From Tritrichomonas musculus (taxonomy: Eukaryota; Parabasalia; Tritrichomonadida; Tritrichomonadidae), in contig JAPFFF010000064.1 in the NCBI GenBank assembly GCA_039105265.1, positions 310,001-374,000 on the forward strand: DNA of 64,000 nt, read 5' to 3'. The stretch's first letter is position 1, and each line of letters begins with the position of its first letter. The position numbers and the translations under genes were made by a program. Under the pieces are notes generated by a model. It searched no databases and was not told the DNA's origin. It worked only from the letters and a program-made list of their open reading frames with translations. Positions 1 through 9,373 of the stretch are shown piece by piece.

Positions 1-1
1 T

Positions 2-3000
2 GAGATATCAATTCATAGTCCTGAGTCAAATATCACGATCAACTCACACGGCATCAGTATGCAACAAGGAGATATCAACGCAACAGGACAGGATGAAGTA
101 CATGAGTTAGTTGCTAACGAACACAATGTTGTCGTATCAACTCATGAGTTAACACCAACTACAGATGGTTCAGTTACAATTCCAAATACAACACTCACGT
201 TGGCTGACATTGAACAGATGGTTTGGTATGAACGACGTAGGTTAACCATTGAGAATCCAACAATACGCTTCAGACCACATGTTCCAACGTTAAATGATGC
301 TGATGAAGAGTATACTGAAGTATTATATAATAACAACGTCATTGGCGTGATTGATCGTAGACATCTCAATCAAGTATCAATAGATGATAATCACATAACC
401 ATTTCCAATCCACATACCAGTCTCGTACTCACTGATAGTGACATAGCATGGGTACGTCAACATGATGAACAGCAGCAAACAATACGTCAAACATTACGTG
501 GCTTCATATCAAACATCACTGATCGAATAGAACGCATCAACAACAACATTGAATGGTTATTAGATAATCCTAATTCAACTAACCGTATTATCGTTGGACG
601 TGGTTCATCCATATTAATTCCAATCGTTGATGTGTTGTTATACATCCCTCGTTTGATTCACAAAGCAGGTGAAGAAACACTTGCATTACTTTCCGAAGTT
701 GATAACACAACATACTCCACTTATGATGATGGTCTTGATGCAATCATTGAGTGGTGCACTGGCAATGGCATTGATATATCATTACCTGATGATACAAATG
801 AGGCAATCTCATTAAACTCATGTGTAAACATATGTAAAGCATTCAGAGATACCATCAAAGGTCCACTTGCATTGCTCGCGCATAAGATCAAAGATGTTGA
901 AAGTAAATCATCAGGTCAGCTACCAAGTTCAGGTGAGTTTGATGCAGTTGAAGGTTATCCTGATTACTACGTCAAGCATGATGACATAACCGTATACACA
1001 CCAACTGTTAGCAGTGAATCAGGTGTTGATGATCCAGTTAATGATCCAGTCATAATCATGAAGATAACATTACCAACTGCACTCAAAAACAAACTCACTG
1101 CTTCAACATCAGTTGATGTGTTTAAGATTCACTTGCGCAACATATTATTATTCGATTGGCAAGGCAACATCTTAAATGACTTCATCATATCAGCTAAAGA
1201 TGGTAAGTTCATCTGCCCAGAGTTGACACACAACGTAGCACGTGATTGCTGCACATACTCAACACGTAAACGAGATGATCCTGAGATAATGTTTGCAACT
1301 GACTTCAACATTGAACCATACATATGCTTCTTGAATGGTGACATAGTGATTCACAACCTACTCTCTACGGATGCATTGGTATCATGCAAGCCAACCATCA
1401 AGTGTGACATCATAGATGCAACTAATGCATTGAAGTTACAACGATCAGATGTGTATTACTTCTATCGACCATCAATGATTGACTATGATGAACATGTTAA
1501 GTACACTGACATGTTTGGTAATGAACAACTTGAGTATGAATGTGAGTGCTATCGAATGGTGTATAAGATACCATCAACGTATGACATACCAACCAACTTA
1601 ACGTTCAAATTTAGTGAGTACTGCTTTGGCAACACATGGGCATTGACATGGGATGGTAACAAGTGGGTTGGTGACAGTATTCAAGGTAGGTTCCAAAGCA
1701 AGGTCATCAGCAAGTGTAAAACACGTGATCCTAAAGAAGATAACTATGGTTCAACTGGTTGTATGGTTGCAGTCAAGCATGATACGTTGAATTATAGAGC
1801 AATACCTGAAGACAAAGCACATGGCTTAGCATATTCACTACTCAACACATGCAGTAACGATGGCAAGTATGAGGTCCTGATCAAGTTGCATGATGGTAGA
1901 TTGGTTAATGCATCTGAGTATGAACTCAGCATAGGCTATTCATTTATACTCAATGGTGCAACGATGGATGGTTATGATTTGGTTGCAATGAGTTGTACAT
2001 ACAATAATTACTCAACATCGACACTCAAAGTAAGCGACATTGAATTACTATACCTTGACTTGACATTGCCACATCAAGAGCATACCATGAGGTTATCATT
2101 CACAGTCGGTGAAGTTCATAATAAAAATGATGTATATGATAGAGGATACGTTGATTTAAGTGGAGCACTTGATACAGTCGAAAGAGTGGCATATGTATGG
2201 AGTAAGACGCCGACTCAAACCAGCAATGATGATGGCTTAACATCACGTGATATTGCATTATACCTTCGCCATGATTATACTGATCCTATTGATGAAGTTA
2301 ATTGGGATGCAACTACAAATGCATTCGAATACATCATCAAGCAACAGTTCTATGAAGTGTCACCTAATCCAAACTCAGCTACAACACTTTACACTGACTT
2401 CAACATTACATCATCGAAGATCATTACAGCAGACAACATCACTACAATGAGATCTGACTTGAATCTCGTTACTAACAACGTTGATGTAGTATCGTATGAT
2501 GTTAAGGAAGTGCAATCTAAGGTTGATGCACTTGGCTCGCAGATGACTGACCAACAAGCTAAGACTAAATACCTTGAGAAGGAAGTCGATAAGATTGATA
2601 TGAAAGCTAATGTTGGTATTGCGTTAGGTGCTGTTGGCTGTGTGTTAGGTGCAACTGGCATAGGTGTTGCTGGTAAGGCATTATCATTTGCAACGAAGGG
2701 TGTTGGTTCAGCTGTCATGTCAGGTGGTCGTGAGTTAGTCAACACCATAACTAAAGCTAGTGATGTTGGCGCTGATGTATTGGATGACATGTTAGGTAAG
2801 CTGACTGATGAACTACCTGATATTGGCGCTGACATATTCTTCGGTGATTTAATTGGTGGACGTTCGACAATGTCGGCCGCAGCAACGTTAAGTGTAACTA
2901 ACGATGTAACTAACGATGTAACTAACGATACAACATCAATTACAACTCAAGTTGGCACTCATGACAAGCTTAATAAGATAGCTCAATGGTGTGATGAAGA

Positions 3001-4633
3001 ATACATACCAGTAACAGAGATGAACTTCAGTGATGAACTCGATGATCCATCTAAAGTGGCAATGACATTGACATCAACAATGGACATGTGTAAACGATTC
3101 AGACATACACTCAAGCCTACCATCAAAGCACTGGCAAATGCAATCAGTGATGTATCTGTTCAGATGGATGGTTATGTTAACAAGAATGAGTTAGCACGTA
3201 ATGATACCATCGATGTTGTTGGCAAGGTTGACGGTAAAACAATTCAACTCATAGATGAAGACACAATCACAAGTGGTGTACTTAAAGTCAAACTCATGGT
3301 TAGAACGATTAGCGAGTTCAATGACATTGACTATGATGAACAATATGTTACAATCAACATTGTGGATGATGCAATAGCTGAGTTCAATGGTACAGATACA
3401 TTTCCAGCGGCAACGATGAGTGGCAACATCATTACGATTAACAACCCACACAATGTACAGGTCACAAGCATAACTGTTAAAGAAAACACATCGGTTAGAC
3501 AATTGACATTCACAACGAATGATTTGGCATATACATGTGACATTGACGCATTACAGAAGAAGATAGATTCATTACATGATCAACTCGAACAGAATGATAA
3601 GTCATTGGCTACTACACTGAATGAGTTTCCGACTGTAGATGAAGTTAACACAGCGTTGGATACAGTTAAGAATGAATCTGATATCAAATATGCATTGAAG
3701 AGTGAGTTACCAACCAATCATGTTACAACATCACAGTTGACATCAACATTGAATGAGTACATGTTGAAGAGTGATATGCCAGATGATTATGCTACTATGG
3801 GTGATCTCGATGGATATGCATTGAAGAGTGAGTTACCAACCAATCATGTTACAACATCACAGTTGACATCAACATTGAATGAGTACATGTTGAAGAGTGA
3901 TATGCCAGATGATTATGTCGTTGTTGATCAGTTGGATGGATATGCATTGAAGAGTGAGTTACCAACGGATTATGTATCAACGACTAGCTTAGTGAATACA
4001 TTGAAGTCGTATGTCAAGTCAAATGAATTACCAACTAATCATGTTACAACATCACAGTTGACATCAACATTGAATGAGTACATGTTGAAGAGTGATATGC
4101 CAGATGATTATGCTACTATGAGTGATCTCGATGGATATGCATTGAAGAGTGAGTTACCAAACATTGATGTTAGCAATGTCAGAGCATATGACGATCTATC
4201 ATATTGTTCTACTGATAAGACATCATTGACGATAGGTGTTACTGGAACTTTAAAATTGCCATCGATTCTCCCTTTCGCGGAAGGTGCACATATTGTAGTC
4301 GATGCTATATTTGATGATGGTACTGAACATCTTGACTTCATATTCAAAACCAATTCCACTACCAGTGATACGCATACAATGATTTACAACGTGAATGGAA
4401 CTGATGCTGTAATTAGATATCAAGACTACACGATAAACTGGAATAGCACTACTGGTGAGTTCACTATCAAAGGTTTCGTGAAACATAAAGGTTTGAACCC
4501 ATCAGAATATAGAAACTTACGTGCTGATACCGGTGATCATCATGATTCGTTGGCGTTGAATAGTCAAATCGAACAACTATGGAGTTACATCACAGCGTTA
4601 GAAACACGATTAGCTGCATTGGAATCGACGTAA
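2..4633 (+). CDS. Giant fibre-like structural protein of Polinton 1, N-terminus outside the window
   Basis: The frame is open from base 2 without a stop, so the gene starts left of the window; the first visible Met codon is at 59. At least 1,543 residues. From N to C: a long beta-rich region with no family I recognise; a coiled coil around residues 800-860; a Gly/Ala-rich hydrophobic stretch around 865-905 (begins NVGIALGAVGCVLGATGIG); a second beta-rich region; then repeats of the type YALKSELPTN...LKSDMPDDY, as in phage tail fibres; and a C-terminal heptad coil (IEQLWSYITALETRLAALES). This suggests a trimeric fibre or spike on the virion surface. The gene is convergent with the next gene, 17 bases away. 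Polinton 2 has a protein of the same architecture at 55351-59288. Function is inferred from architecture. Confidence 0.75.
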   Translation, partial: EISIHSPESNITINSHGISMQQGDINATGQDEVHELVANEHNVVVSTHELTPTTDGSVTIPNTTLTLADIEQMVWYERRRLTIENPTIRFRPHVPTLNDADEEYTEVLYNNNVIGVIDRRHLNQVSIDDNHITISNPHTSLVLTDSDIAWVRQHDEQQQTIRQTLRGFISNITDRIERINNNIEWLLDNPNSTNRIIVGRGSSILIPIVDVLLYIPRLIHKAGEETLALLSEVDNTTYSTYDDGLDAIIEWCTGNGIDISLPDDTNEAISLNSCVNICKAFRDTIKGPLALLAHKIKDVESKSSGQLPSSGEFDAVEGYPDYYVKHDDITVYTPTVSSESGVDDPVNDPVIIMKITLPTALKNKLTASTSVDVFKIHLRNILLFDWQGNILNDFIISAKDGKFICPELTHNVARDCCTYSTRKRDDPEIMFATDFNIEPYICFLNGDIVIHNLLSTDALVSCKPTIKCDIIDATNALKLQRSDVYYFYRPSMIDYDEHVKYTDMFGNEQLEYECECYRMVYKIPSTYDIPTNLTFKFSEYCFGNTWALTWDGNKWVGDSIQGRFQSKVISKCKTRDPKEDNYGSTGCMVAVKHDTLNYRAIPEDKAHGLAYSLLNTCSNDGKYEVLIKLHDGRLVNASEYELSIGYSFILNGATMDGYDLVAMSCTYNNYSTSTLKVSDIELLYLDLTLPHQEHTMRLSFTVGEVHNKNDVYDRGYVDLSGALDTVERVAYVWSKTPTQTSNDDGLTSRDIALYLRHDYTDPIDEVNWDATTNAFEYIIKQQFYEVSPNPNSATTLYTDFNITSSKIITADNITTMRSDLNLVTNNVDVVSYDVKEVQSKVDALGSQMTDQQAKTKYLEKEVDKIDMKANVGIALGAVGCVLGATGIGVAGKALSFATKGVGSAVMSGGRELVNTITKASDVGADVLDDMLGKLTDELPDIGADIFFGDLIGGRSTMSAAATLSVTNDVTNDVTNDTTSITTQVGTHDKLNKIAQWCDEEYIPVTEMNFSDELDDPSKVAMTLTSTMDMCKRFRHTLKPTIKALANAISDVSVQMDGYVNKNELARNDTIDVVGKVDGKTIQLIDEDTITSGVLKVKLMVRTISEFNDIDYDEQYVTINIVDDAIAEFNGTDTFPAATMSGNIITINNPHNVQVTSITVKENTSVRQLTFTTNDLAYTCDIDALQKKIDSLHDQLEQNDKSLATTLNEFPTVDEVNTALDTVKNESDIKYALKSELPTNHVTTSQLTSTLNEYMLKSDMPDDYATMGDLDGYALKSELPTNHVTTSQLTSTLNEYMLKSDMPDDYVVVDQLDGYALKSELPTDYVSTTSLVNTLKSYVKSNELPTNHVTTSQLTSTLNEYMLKSDMPDDYATMSDLDGYALKSELPNIDVSNVRAYDDLSYCSTDKTSLTIGVTGTLKLPSILPFAEGAHIVVDAIFDDGTEHLDFIFKTNSTTSDTHTMIYNVNGTDAVIRYQDYTINWNSTTGEFTIKGFVKHKGLNPSEYRNLRADTGDHHDSLALNSQIEQLWSYITALETRLAALEST
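3689..4160 (+). repeat. 126-bp tandem repeats inside the fibre gene
   Basis: Units beginning TATGCATTGAAGAGTGAG start at 3689, 3815 and 3941, exactly 126 bases apart, and again at about 4136 after an intervening diverged half unit. Each encodes a 42-residue module (YALKSELPTN ... DDYATMGDLDG). The first units are nearly identical, pointing to recent expansion or homogenisation. Confidence 0.9.
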
Positions 4634-4650
4634 AAATAACTCATATGTTT

Positions 4651-5172
4651 TTATACAACAACATACTTCAAACATAAGTGATAGACATTAACAAGATCAT
4701 TGAACTCTTTATTGTAGACCTGTTTGAAGTCAGTGACAATCTCACCATTATCTTTGATTATCTTAATGGCGTCTACCTTTTGAATGGGTGATGCTTTACC
4801 TACACAACAACCAGGGTTGTCATCAACATATATCTCAACCTCACCATGAGTGACTGCCTTGATGATTGCTGCTAATGCTTGCTGTGGTACGATGATAGTG
4901 CGCTTGCTGATGAGATTGCTGATCAATGCCTTGTCATTGTCAAGTAGTATCTTAGCATACGTTTCAAGTATGAGTACTTTAACATCAACATCAATGCTAT
5001 CATGTGGTGTATCAAGTTGAACATCACGTGTGATAACGATATCTTCTTTGCCATCATCACGCTTGTTGATGAATATGTTGTTGTTAATATTGTTGTTTGA
5101 TTGTGCTGCAGCTGCTGGTTCAAGACTGACGTTGGCATTTACGCCAGTGTTTAATGGTCGCTTCTTAATCAT
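4651..5172 (-). CDS. Small conserved Polinton protein with Cys pair, partner of the fibre gene
   Basis: 173 residues. The N-terminal third is low complexity with an Asn run (NNNINNN) and a basic start (MIKKRP). The C-terminal 100 residues look folded: LLDNDKALISNLISKRTII..ALAAIIKAV, then VEIYVDDNPGCC, then IKIIKDNG and a tyrosine-rich end. A protein of Polinton 2 (54839-55339) aligns with this part by eye, with the same VEL-VDDD-C pattern and the same terminal helix. I do not recognise the family. The start codon is preceded by TTCAA, the start box of this element. The gene is convergent with the fibre gene, as in Polinton 2, which suggests an assembly or attachment role (inference). Confidence 0.7.
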   Translation of the reverse strand: MIKKRPLNTGVNANVSLEPAAAAQSNNNINNNIFINKRDDGKEDIVITRDVQLDTPHDSIDVDVKVLILETYAKILLDNDKALISNLISKRTIIVPQQALAAIIKAVTHGEVEIYVDDNPGCCVGKASPIQKVDAIKIIKDNGEIVTDFKQVYNKEFNDLVNVYHLCLKYVVV

Positions 5173-5268
5173 TTGAATTAAACAAAAACATTTTTACACA
5201 CCCACTTATGTTGATGCATTAAGTTGATACGTTATGTTGTATGTTAAGTTGTAACTTAAGTGATACAT

Positions 5269-5457
5269 TTAATATGAGTTAACATCATCTTTATACAATA
5301 TCAATTGCTTTGCATTAACCTTATTAGCTTTCCCATCAACTGCTGATAGGTTCTCTTTGATATGTGTAGGTGGATGTTTGAATACAGGCTTTGTCACAGG
5401 TGGGTTAGGTGTTATACACTGGCGATGGCTCATGATTTGAACGTTTCGTGATGACAT
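5269..5457 (-). CDS. Small basic Polinton protein, 62 aa
   Basis: 62 residues, basic and proline-rich, without recognisable domain. Support for it being real is positional: it fills the gap between two minus-strand genes in the same orientation, and its ATG is directly preceded by TTCAA, the start box found before the other genes of this element. There is no membrane segment. Function unknown. Confidence 0.5.
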   Translation of the reverse strand: MSSRNVQIMSHRQCITPNPPVTKPVFKHPPTHIKENLSAVDGKANKVNAKQLILYKDDVNSY

Positions 5458-5532
5458 TTGAATAAAAACAAACAGTGATTAATGTTAATACTTATTGAAG
5501 TTAGTTGTGATGATGTAATTTAGTTGATTCAT

Positions 5533-7143
5533 TTATCTACTTGTGATATCATACTGGCCTATCTCAACAACAGGTGGCATACCATTTGGTTGAACATGAA
5601 TTGATATGACTGTGTCTTGTAATATAGCCATTAATGGTGGAGTTGAATTGTTCTTTGTATAGTAATTATTAGGAAGGTCACATACTATTTCATATGTGAT
5701 TGGCGTGTTAGCTGTTTGACCTTGTTGGAAGGTGTTGTCTGTTTCAGTTGGCAACCCAATGAAGAATGATGTGGTATCATAACTATACAATTCATCGCAT
5801 TCATCCCATTCATTATCGTTAAGTAATGATTGGACAACCTCTTTATTAAAACCTGTTTGTTCACCATTAACATTCATTGCATTTTGACATAGCTCAATAA
5901 ACATTGGATCCTTACCACTGACTGTACTGAATGGTATTGATGGTATGGTACCATACCCACCACAACGTAGTTGGAAGTTGTGGAAGTGTGGATTCTTAAA
6001 TATGGTATGATCAGTTGCTTTCAATGGGAAGAGGAAGAAGATTGAATCAATAAATCGTGGAGTGATTGTTTGTGTGCTTGAACAATGGCCAGCACTAAGT
6101 TTCTTTGACATGGTTGTGAAGGTGAGTATCTGCGTTGGAAAGATGAGTTCTTGTTGCGTGTAACGTTGAACGAGCGCTTGATATATGTCTTTGTCAATGC
6201 CAAAGTTAGGTATGACACTATAACAATCAGTGAATTCATAGTTGCGTTTGACTGTTAACCTACGTGTCTCAGACTTAAGTGTGAATGGCGCGTTTGCACC
6301 TTCAGCATCAGCCCACATAGTGATGGAGTCACCAATTTGAGTGAACTCACATGTAATGCGTTCAAATTTATATTGAGTGAGATCAGATATGTTATGTAGC
6401 AACTCCATTGATGGTCCAATTGGACAATATACAAGACCTTGTATGCCGAACATAATTTTCAACTCAAGCTTACCAGCAAACGCAGGTAGATATTTGATGT
6501 TGCTTAATGGTAAGAACCTACGTAAGTCAATCTTTATTGGTATGACAACGCCATTCTCACCACCTAAATCAGTACTACCACCAGGGCAAGGAATGAATGC
6601 ACCACAACGTGATAAATCAAACTTACGCTTGAATATATCTGAGTGACGAACCTTAGAATAAACATCTGCACGCTTTGTTGATTCGTTTGCACCACATGCA
6701 GTGATGAATGATTCTTCTGGAGCAAAGTTTTGAGTGTAAATTGATATGCCATTAGCAAGTATCTCATACTTTTCAACAGCATCCATTGCATCTTTGAATC
6801 CAACCCATAATGCATCAAACCTATGCTTATGATCAGGTGAACCAACACCATTTAAATCTTCAATTGATTGATCAAGCTCAGGAAAGATCCTTAAATTTGC
6901 TTTGATAAAACCATTATATATATCTGCAGTGTTATCACATGTTGGACTGATGATGAATGTGGTGAATGACCCTGCATGGATTGGTGCAGATGGACTGTAT
7001 GAAGCTTGTGCATCAATGAAATACTTCTTATTAGTGTCTGACATTGCAATTGCATTATCGACTACATCAAAATAGCTTGCTATCTGTGTGTTAACTTCAG
7101 CGCTTGTCTTGTGTAAAACCTCGTTGTTAAACGTCATTTGCAT
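5533..7143 (-). CDS. Polinton major capsid protein (double jelly-roll type)
   Basis: 536 residues, within the usual range for Polinton major capsid proteins. By eye it aligns with the 629-aa protein of Polinton 2 (59683-61572): both have a VGFKxA motif followed by an aromatic-rich strand pattern, a long beta-rich middle with LRRFLPL/FVDQLALQ-type segments, and an EITREFTQIG-like strand near the centre (here CEFTQIGDS). In this family two jelly rolls per subunit trimerise into a pseudo-hexameric capsomer. Start: either the first Met at 7143 or the one at 7137; both sit in the ATGCAAATG context and the second carries the CAAATG box. It lies between small structural genes and the pVI-like/ATPase genes, as expected for a morphogenesis module. 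The fold assignment rests on family resemblance and gene order. Confidence 0.75.
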   Translation of the reverse strand: MQMTFNNEVLHKTSAEVNTQIASYFDVVDNAIAMSDTNKKYFIDAQASYSPSAPIHAGSFTTFIISPTCDNTADIYNGFIKANLRIFPELDQSIEDLNGVGSPDHKHRFDALWVGFKDAMDAVEKYEILANGISIYTQNFAPEESFITACGANESTKRADVYSKVRHSDIFKRKFDLSRCGAFIPCPGGSTDLGGENGVVIPIKIDLRRFLPLSNIKYLPAFAGKLELKIMFGIQGLVYCPIGPSMELLHNISDLTQYKFERITCEFTQIGDSITMWADAEGANAPFTLKSETRRLTVKRNYEFTDCYSVIPNFGIDKDIYQALVQRYTQQELIFPTQILTFTTMSKKLSAGHCSSTQTITPRFIDSIFFLFPLKATDHTIFKNPHFHNFQLRCGGYGTIPSIPFSTVSGKDPMFIELCQNAMNVNGEQTGFNKEVVQSLLNDNEWDECDELYSYDTTSFFIGLPTETDNTFQQGQTANTPITYEIVCDLPNNYYTKNNSTPPLMAILQDTVISIHVQPNGMPPVVEIGQYDITSR

Positions 7144-7164
7144 GAATTAAAAATATGTATTTTA

Positions 7165-7794
7165 TCAACGTCTGATTCGTGATCTGAATGTTGGTTGTTC
7201 AATGATAGTTGGTGGTTCATAAATGGGCTCACTTGATGGTGGTTCAATTGGTGTTGATTCATTAGGTTGTTGTGTTGGCTCTTCTGTTGGTATTAGATCA
7301 GGTACATACTTACTTCTTATGCGTGGCTTAGATAGTTCTTTATTAACAACATGTTTAATGTATTGTTTTTGTTCACGCTTGACTCTATCATTACGTAGCT
7401 CTTCACCTAATGAACGTAGCTGTTCAAGTATCTCTAAGTTAATGGTTGAATCATGTGATGCAACTTGCTGTGTTGGTGTTGACATTGTTCGTTGTGTTAT
7501 ACGTTGACTAACTCTGTTGGTTTGACGCTTTGGCGTGAGTTGTGATTCCTCTTGTTGTGATGATGGTTCATCATTGGTGCTATCACTTGTTGCAGCAGTA
7601 TCATTAGTTGATTCAACCATTTCATTTAAGTTGTCTGCTGATTTATCTCTATGAATAAGTGGTTGTGTTCTTAGCTTAACAATATACTTACCCTCTTTCT
7701 TAGTAGGGAACACTTCATACTGTTCATCATCAATACCTTGCAACCAACGTTGAATGATCTGATTACGCTTCATGCCAGTAACATATTTGGACAT
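7165..7794 (-). CDS. Hydrophilic Polinton protein with coiled coil, 209 aa
   Basis: The frame is open up to 7821, but the Met at 7794 (MSKYVTGMKR) is preceded by TTTCAA, the start box of this element, so I choose it. 209 residues: a basic N-terminal segment (residues 1-45, with YEVFPTKKEGKYIVKLR), an acidic Ser/Thr/Gln-rich linker, a charged helix around 120-160 (LEQLRSLGEELRNDRVKRE), and a proline/glutamate-rich tail ending in RSRIRR. This layout, basic domain plus coil plus disordered tail, recurs in trichomonad Mavericks as far as I recall, next to the capsid gene. Function is unknown; DNA-binding core protein or scaffold are possibilities. Confidence 0.6.
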   Translation of the reverse strand: MSKYVTGMKRNQIIQRWLQGIDDEQYEVFPTKKEGKYIVKLRTQPLIHRDKSADNLNEMVESTNDTAATSDSTNDEPSSQQEESQLTPKRQTNRVSQRITQRTMSTPTQQVASHDSTINLEILEQLRSLGEELRNDRVKREQKQYIKHVVNKELSKPRIRSKYVPDLIPTEEPTQQPNESTPIEPPSSEPIYEPPTIIEQPTFRSRIRR

Positions 7795-7827
7795 TTGAAA
7801 TACACAAAAATAAAAAGTCAATATTGT

Positions 7828-8043
7828 TTACTTACGTGATGATTTGCGTTTATTACTTGACTTTGTTTTGCGACTATTACTTGACTTTATATATGGTACA
7901 GTTACATCATGTGTGTTAGTGTTAGCATTATATTGTTTGGTGTTTGATCTAGGTCTAGTTACTTCATTGTACATAGTACCAGGACCAGATATGATAACTG
8001 ATTCACTTGATTGATAAGCGTTAGTTCGTTTGTTGAAACTCAT
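7828..8043 (-). CDS. Small basic Polinton protein, 71 aa
   Basis: The open frame extends to 8142, but it overlaps the next gene there. The Met at 8043 (MSFNKRTNAY) has TACAAATG context, consistent with the start box of this element, giving 71 residues and a clean 10-base gap from the upstream gene. The C-terminus is strongly basic and serine-rich (KTKSSNKRKSSRK), like a small DNA-binding or core protein. No known domain. Confidence 0.5.
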   Translation of the reverse strand: MSFNKRTNAYQSSESVIISGPGTMYNEVTRPRSNTKQYNANTNTHDVTVPYIKSSNSRKTKSSNKRKSSRK

Positions 8044-8053
8044 TTGTACATCG

Positions 8054-8503
8054 TTAAATACCTCTAAACGGCACCCACTTATATGGTTTATGTGATGTAG
8101 CTCGTCGTGAATCAACTGCAGCTTGTGCTGATGATGAACCACCTGTAGTGAGGGTTGTTACATTAGGTTTTAATGCACCTCTTGCAAATTGCTCACTGAT
8201 TTTCTCAAGCTTATTTGTGACATTTCCTTTTGGCATGTGACTGAATATGTTTGCACCTGTTGCTGTTAACGCACCTAATGCTGGGTTGAATGCTGATGCG
8301 AATGGTGTCAATGCATGTAATGCCATACCTACAGCTTTAGGATTGTTCATAGCATAGTTCTTTGCACCAATCAATCCTTTCTTAGTAGCACTCCATATGT
8401 GGTGAGCTGCATTCTTTGCACTAATCAATCCTTGATGAATATCACTTTTTAACCTGTTCCATCCACTGGTAATGAAACGTTTGAATCCGATGTTTGTAAT
8501 TCG
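8054..8503 (-). CDS. pVI-like membrane-active minor capsid protein
   Basis: About 125-150 residues; the N-terminal boundary is not fixed and the frame is open to about 8503, where the ATPase gene ends. The N-terminal half is an amphipathic, Gly/Ala/Lys-rich region (SATKKGLIGAKNYAMNNPKA) followed by an Ala/Leu-rich hydrophobic stretch (ALHALTPFASAFNPALGAL); the C-terminal half is hydrophilic and ends KPYKWVPFRGI. This is the profile of adenovirus protein VI-like and virophage/Polinton minor capsid proteins that disrupt membranes during entry. Polinton 2 has a short protein of the same type at 61643-61945. Assigned by composition and neighbourhood, not by a motif. Confidence 0.55.
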   Translation of the reverse strand, partial: RITNIGFKRFITSGWNRLKSDIHQGLISAKNAAHHIWSATKKGLIGAKNYAMNNPKAVGMALHALTPFASAFNPALGALTATGANIFSHMPKGNVTNKLEKISEQFARGALKPNVTTLTTGGSSSAQAAVDSRRATSHKPYKWVPFRGI

Positions 8504-9367
8504 TTAAACTTCAAAGTGTGATTGATTCGCTGTTATATTGATTATGAATTTATCATGTTGACCTTTATGATTGAGGTATTCAGCTGTGGTTGATTTAATG
8601 TCAAGATTGTTAGGTGTTTGTTGTAGCATTGATGTGAAATCCTCTTTACTGAAGCCACTATAGCATATGATGTCAGTAGCTAAACGTTTAACGTTGAGAT
8701 GAACGAATCGAAGTGTTTGCACTGCTATGATACAGGTTAAATTGTAGTGACGTGTTTTAGTGAGTAAACGACATAATTCACTATTGCCATTCTTAAGTAG
8801 TGGTGATCCAGCTGCATCATCTAGTACGAGCAATGTGTTGTATGGGTATGAAGCTGTTTGATATTTAACTAGCTTATTTGCTATGTATGTAATCCTATCT
8901 TCAATCTCAAACAATGAATGCTTGTTAATGATTCTTGCCATCTCTTCATTAGTCTCAACCATTGTTGATAACACATGTTTAACCATAGCATAGTACTTAA
9001 GCTTACGTTTGAGATGACGCCTGAGATATGGCAATAGTTGTTCTTCTTTAATGTATTGAATGGGTGTCTTAACATTTTTGGATAGTACTTCAGCTGTCTT
9101 GTCAAGTTTACCTGACGTTGAACAGAAGATGATCTTACTATAGTATGGCTTAGTAAATAGCCGTTCTGTTATCATGATGTGTGACCATATCCAGAATGAT
9201 TTACCAGCGCCCATCTTACCAATTAAAAAGTAGATACCATTTGATGAGAATGGATACTCTTCACTTAGTGGTTTAATCAGTGCCATCTCAATATCACGCT
9301 GGTTTTTATGTAATGACTCTTGAATAAGATGTTTAACTTCATTCATAACGTTTTTATGTTGACTCAT
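8504..9367 (-). CDS. FtsK/HerA-type DNA packaging ATPase
   Basis: 287 residues, a typical length for Polinton packaging ATPases. The Walker A motif GKMGAGKS lies around residue 50, the Walker B motif LLVLDDAAG around residue 180, and a downstream TKTRHYNLTCIIAVQT segment matches the conserved region after Walker B. In this family the enzyme pumps the element DNA into the capsid. The start at 9367 is preceded by TATCAA, the start box of this element, and lies 6 bases from the integrase stop. Polinton 2 has a homologue at 62286-63101. Confidence 0.9.
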   Translation of the reverse strand: MSQHKNVMNEVKHLIQESLHKNQRDIEMALIKPLSEEYPFSSNGIYFLIGKMGAGKSFWIWSHIMITERLFTKPYYSKIIFCSTSGKLDKTAEVLSKNVKTPIQYIKEEQLLPYLRRHLKRKLKYYAMVKHVLSTMVETNEEMARIINKHSLFEIEDRITYIANKLVKYQTASYPYNTLLVLDDAAGSPLLKNGNSELCRLLTKTRHYNLTCIIAVQTLRFVHLNVKRLATDIICYSGFSKEDFTSMLQQTPNNLDIKSTTAEYLNHKGQHDKFIINITANQSHFEV

Positions 9368-9373
9368 TTGATA

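Noticed and set aside
2389-2835. Minus-strand open frame of 148 codons opposite the fibre gene
   Set aside because: It mirrors the fibre's codon pattern on the other strand, and the plus frame has coil, repeats and continuity; no independent motif.
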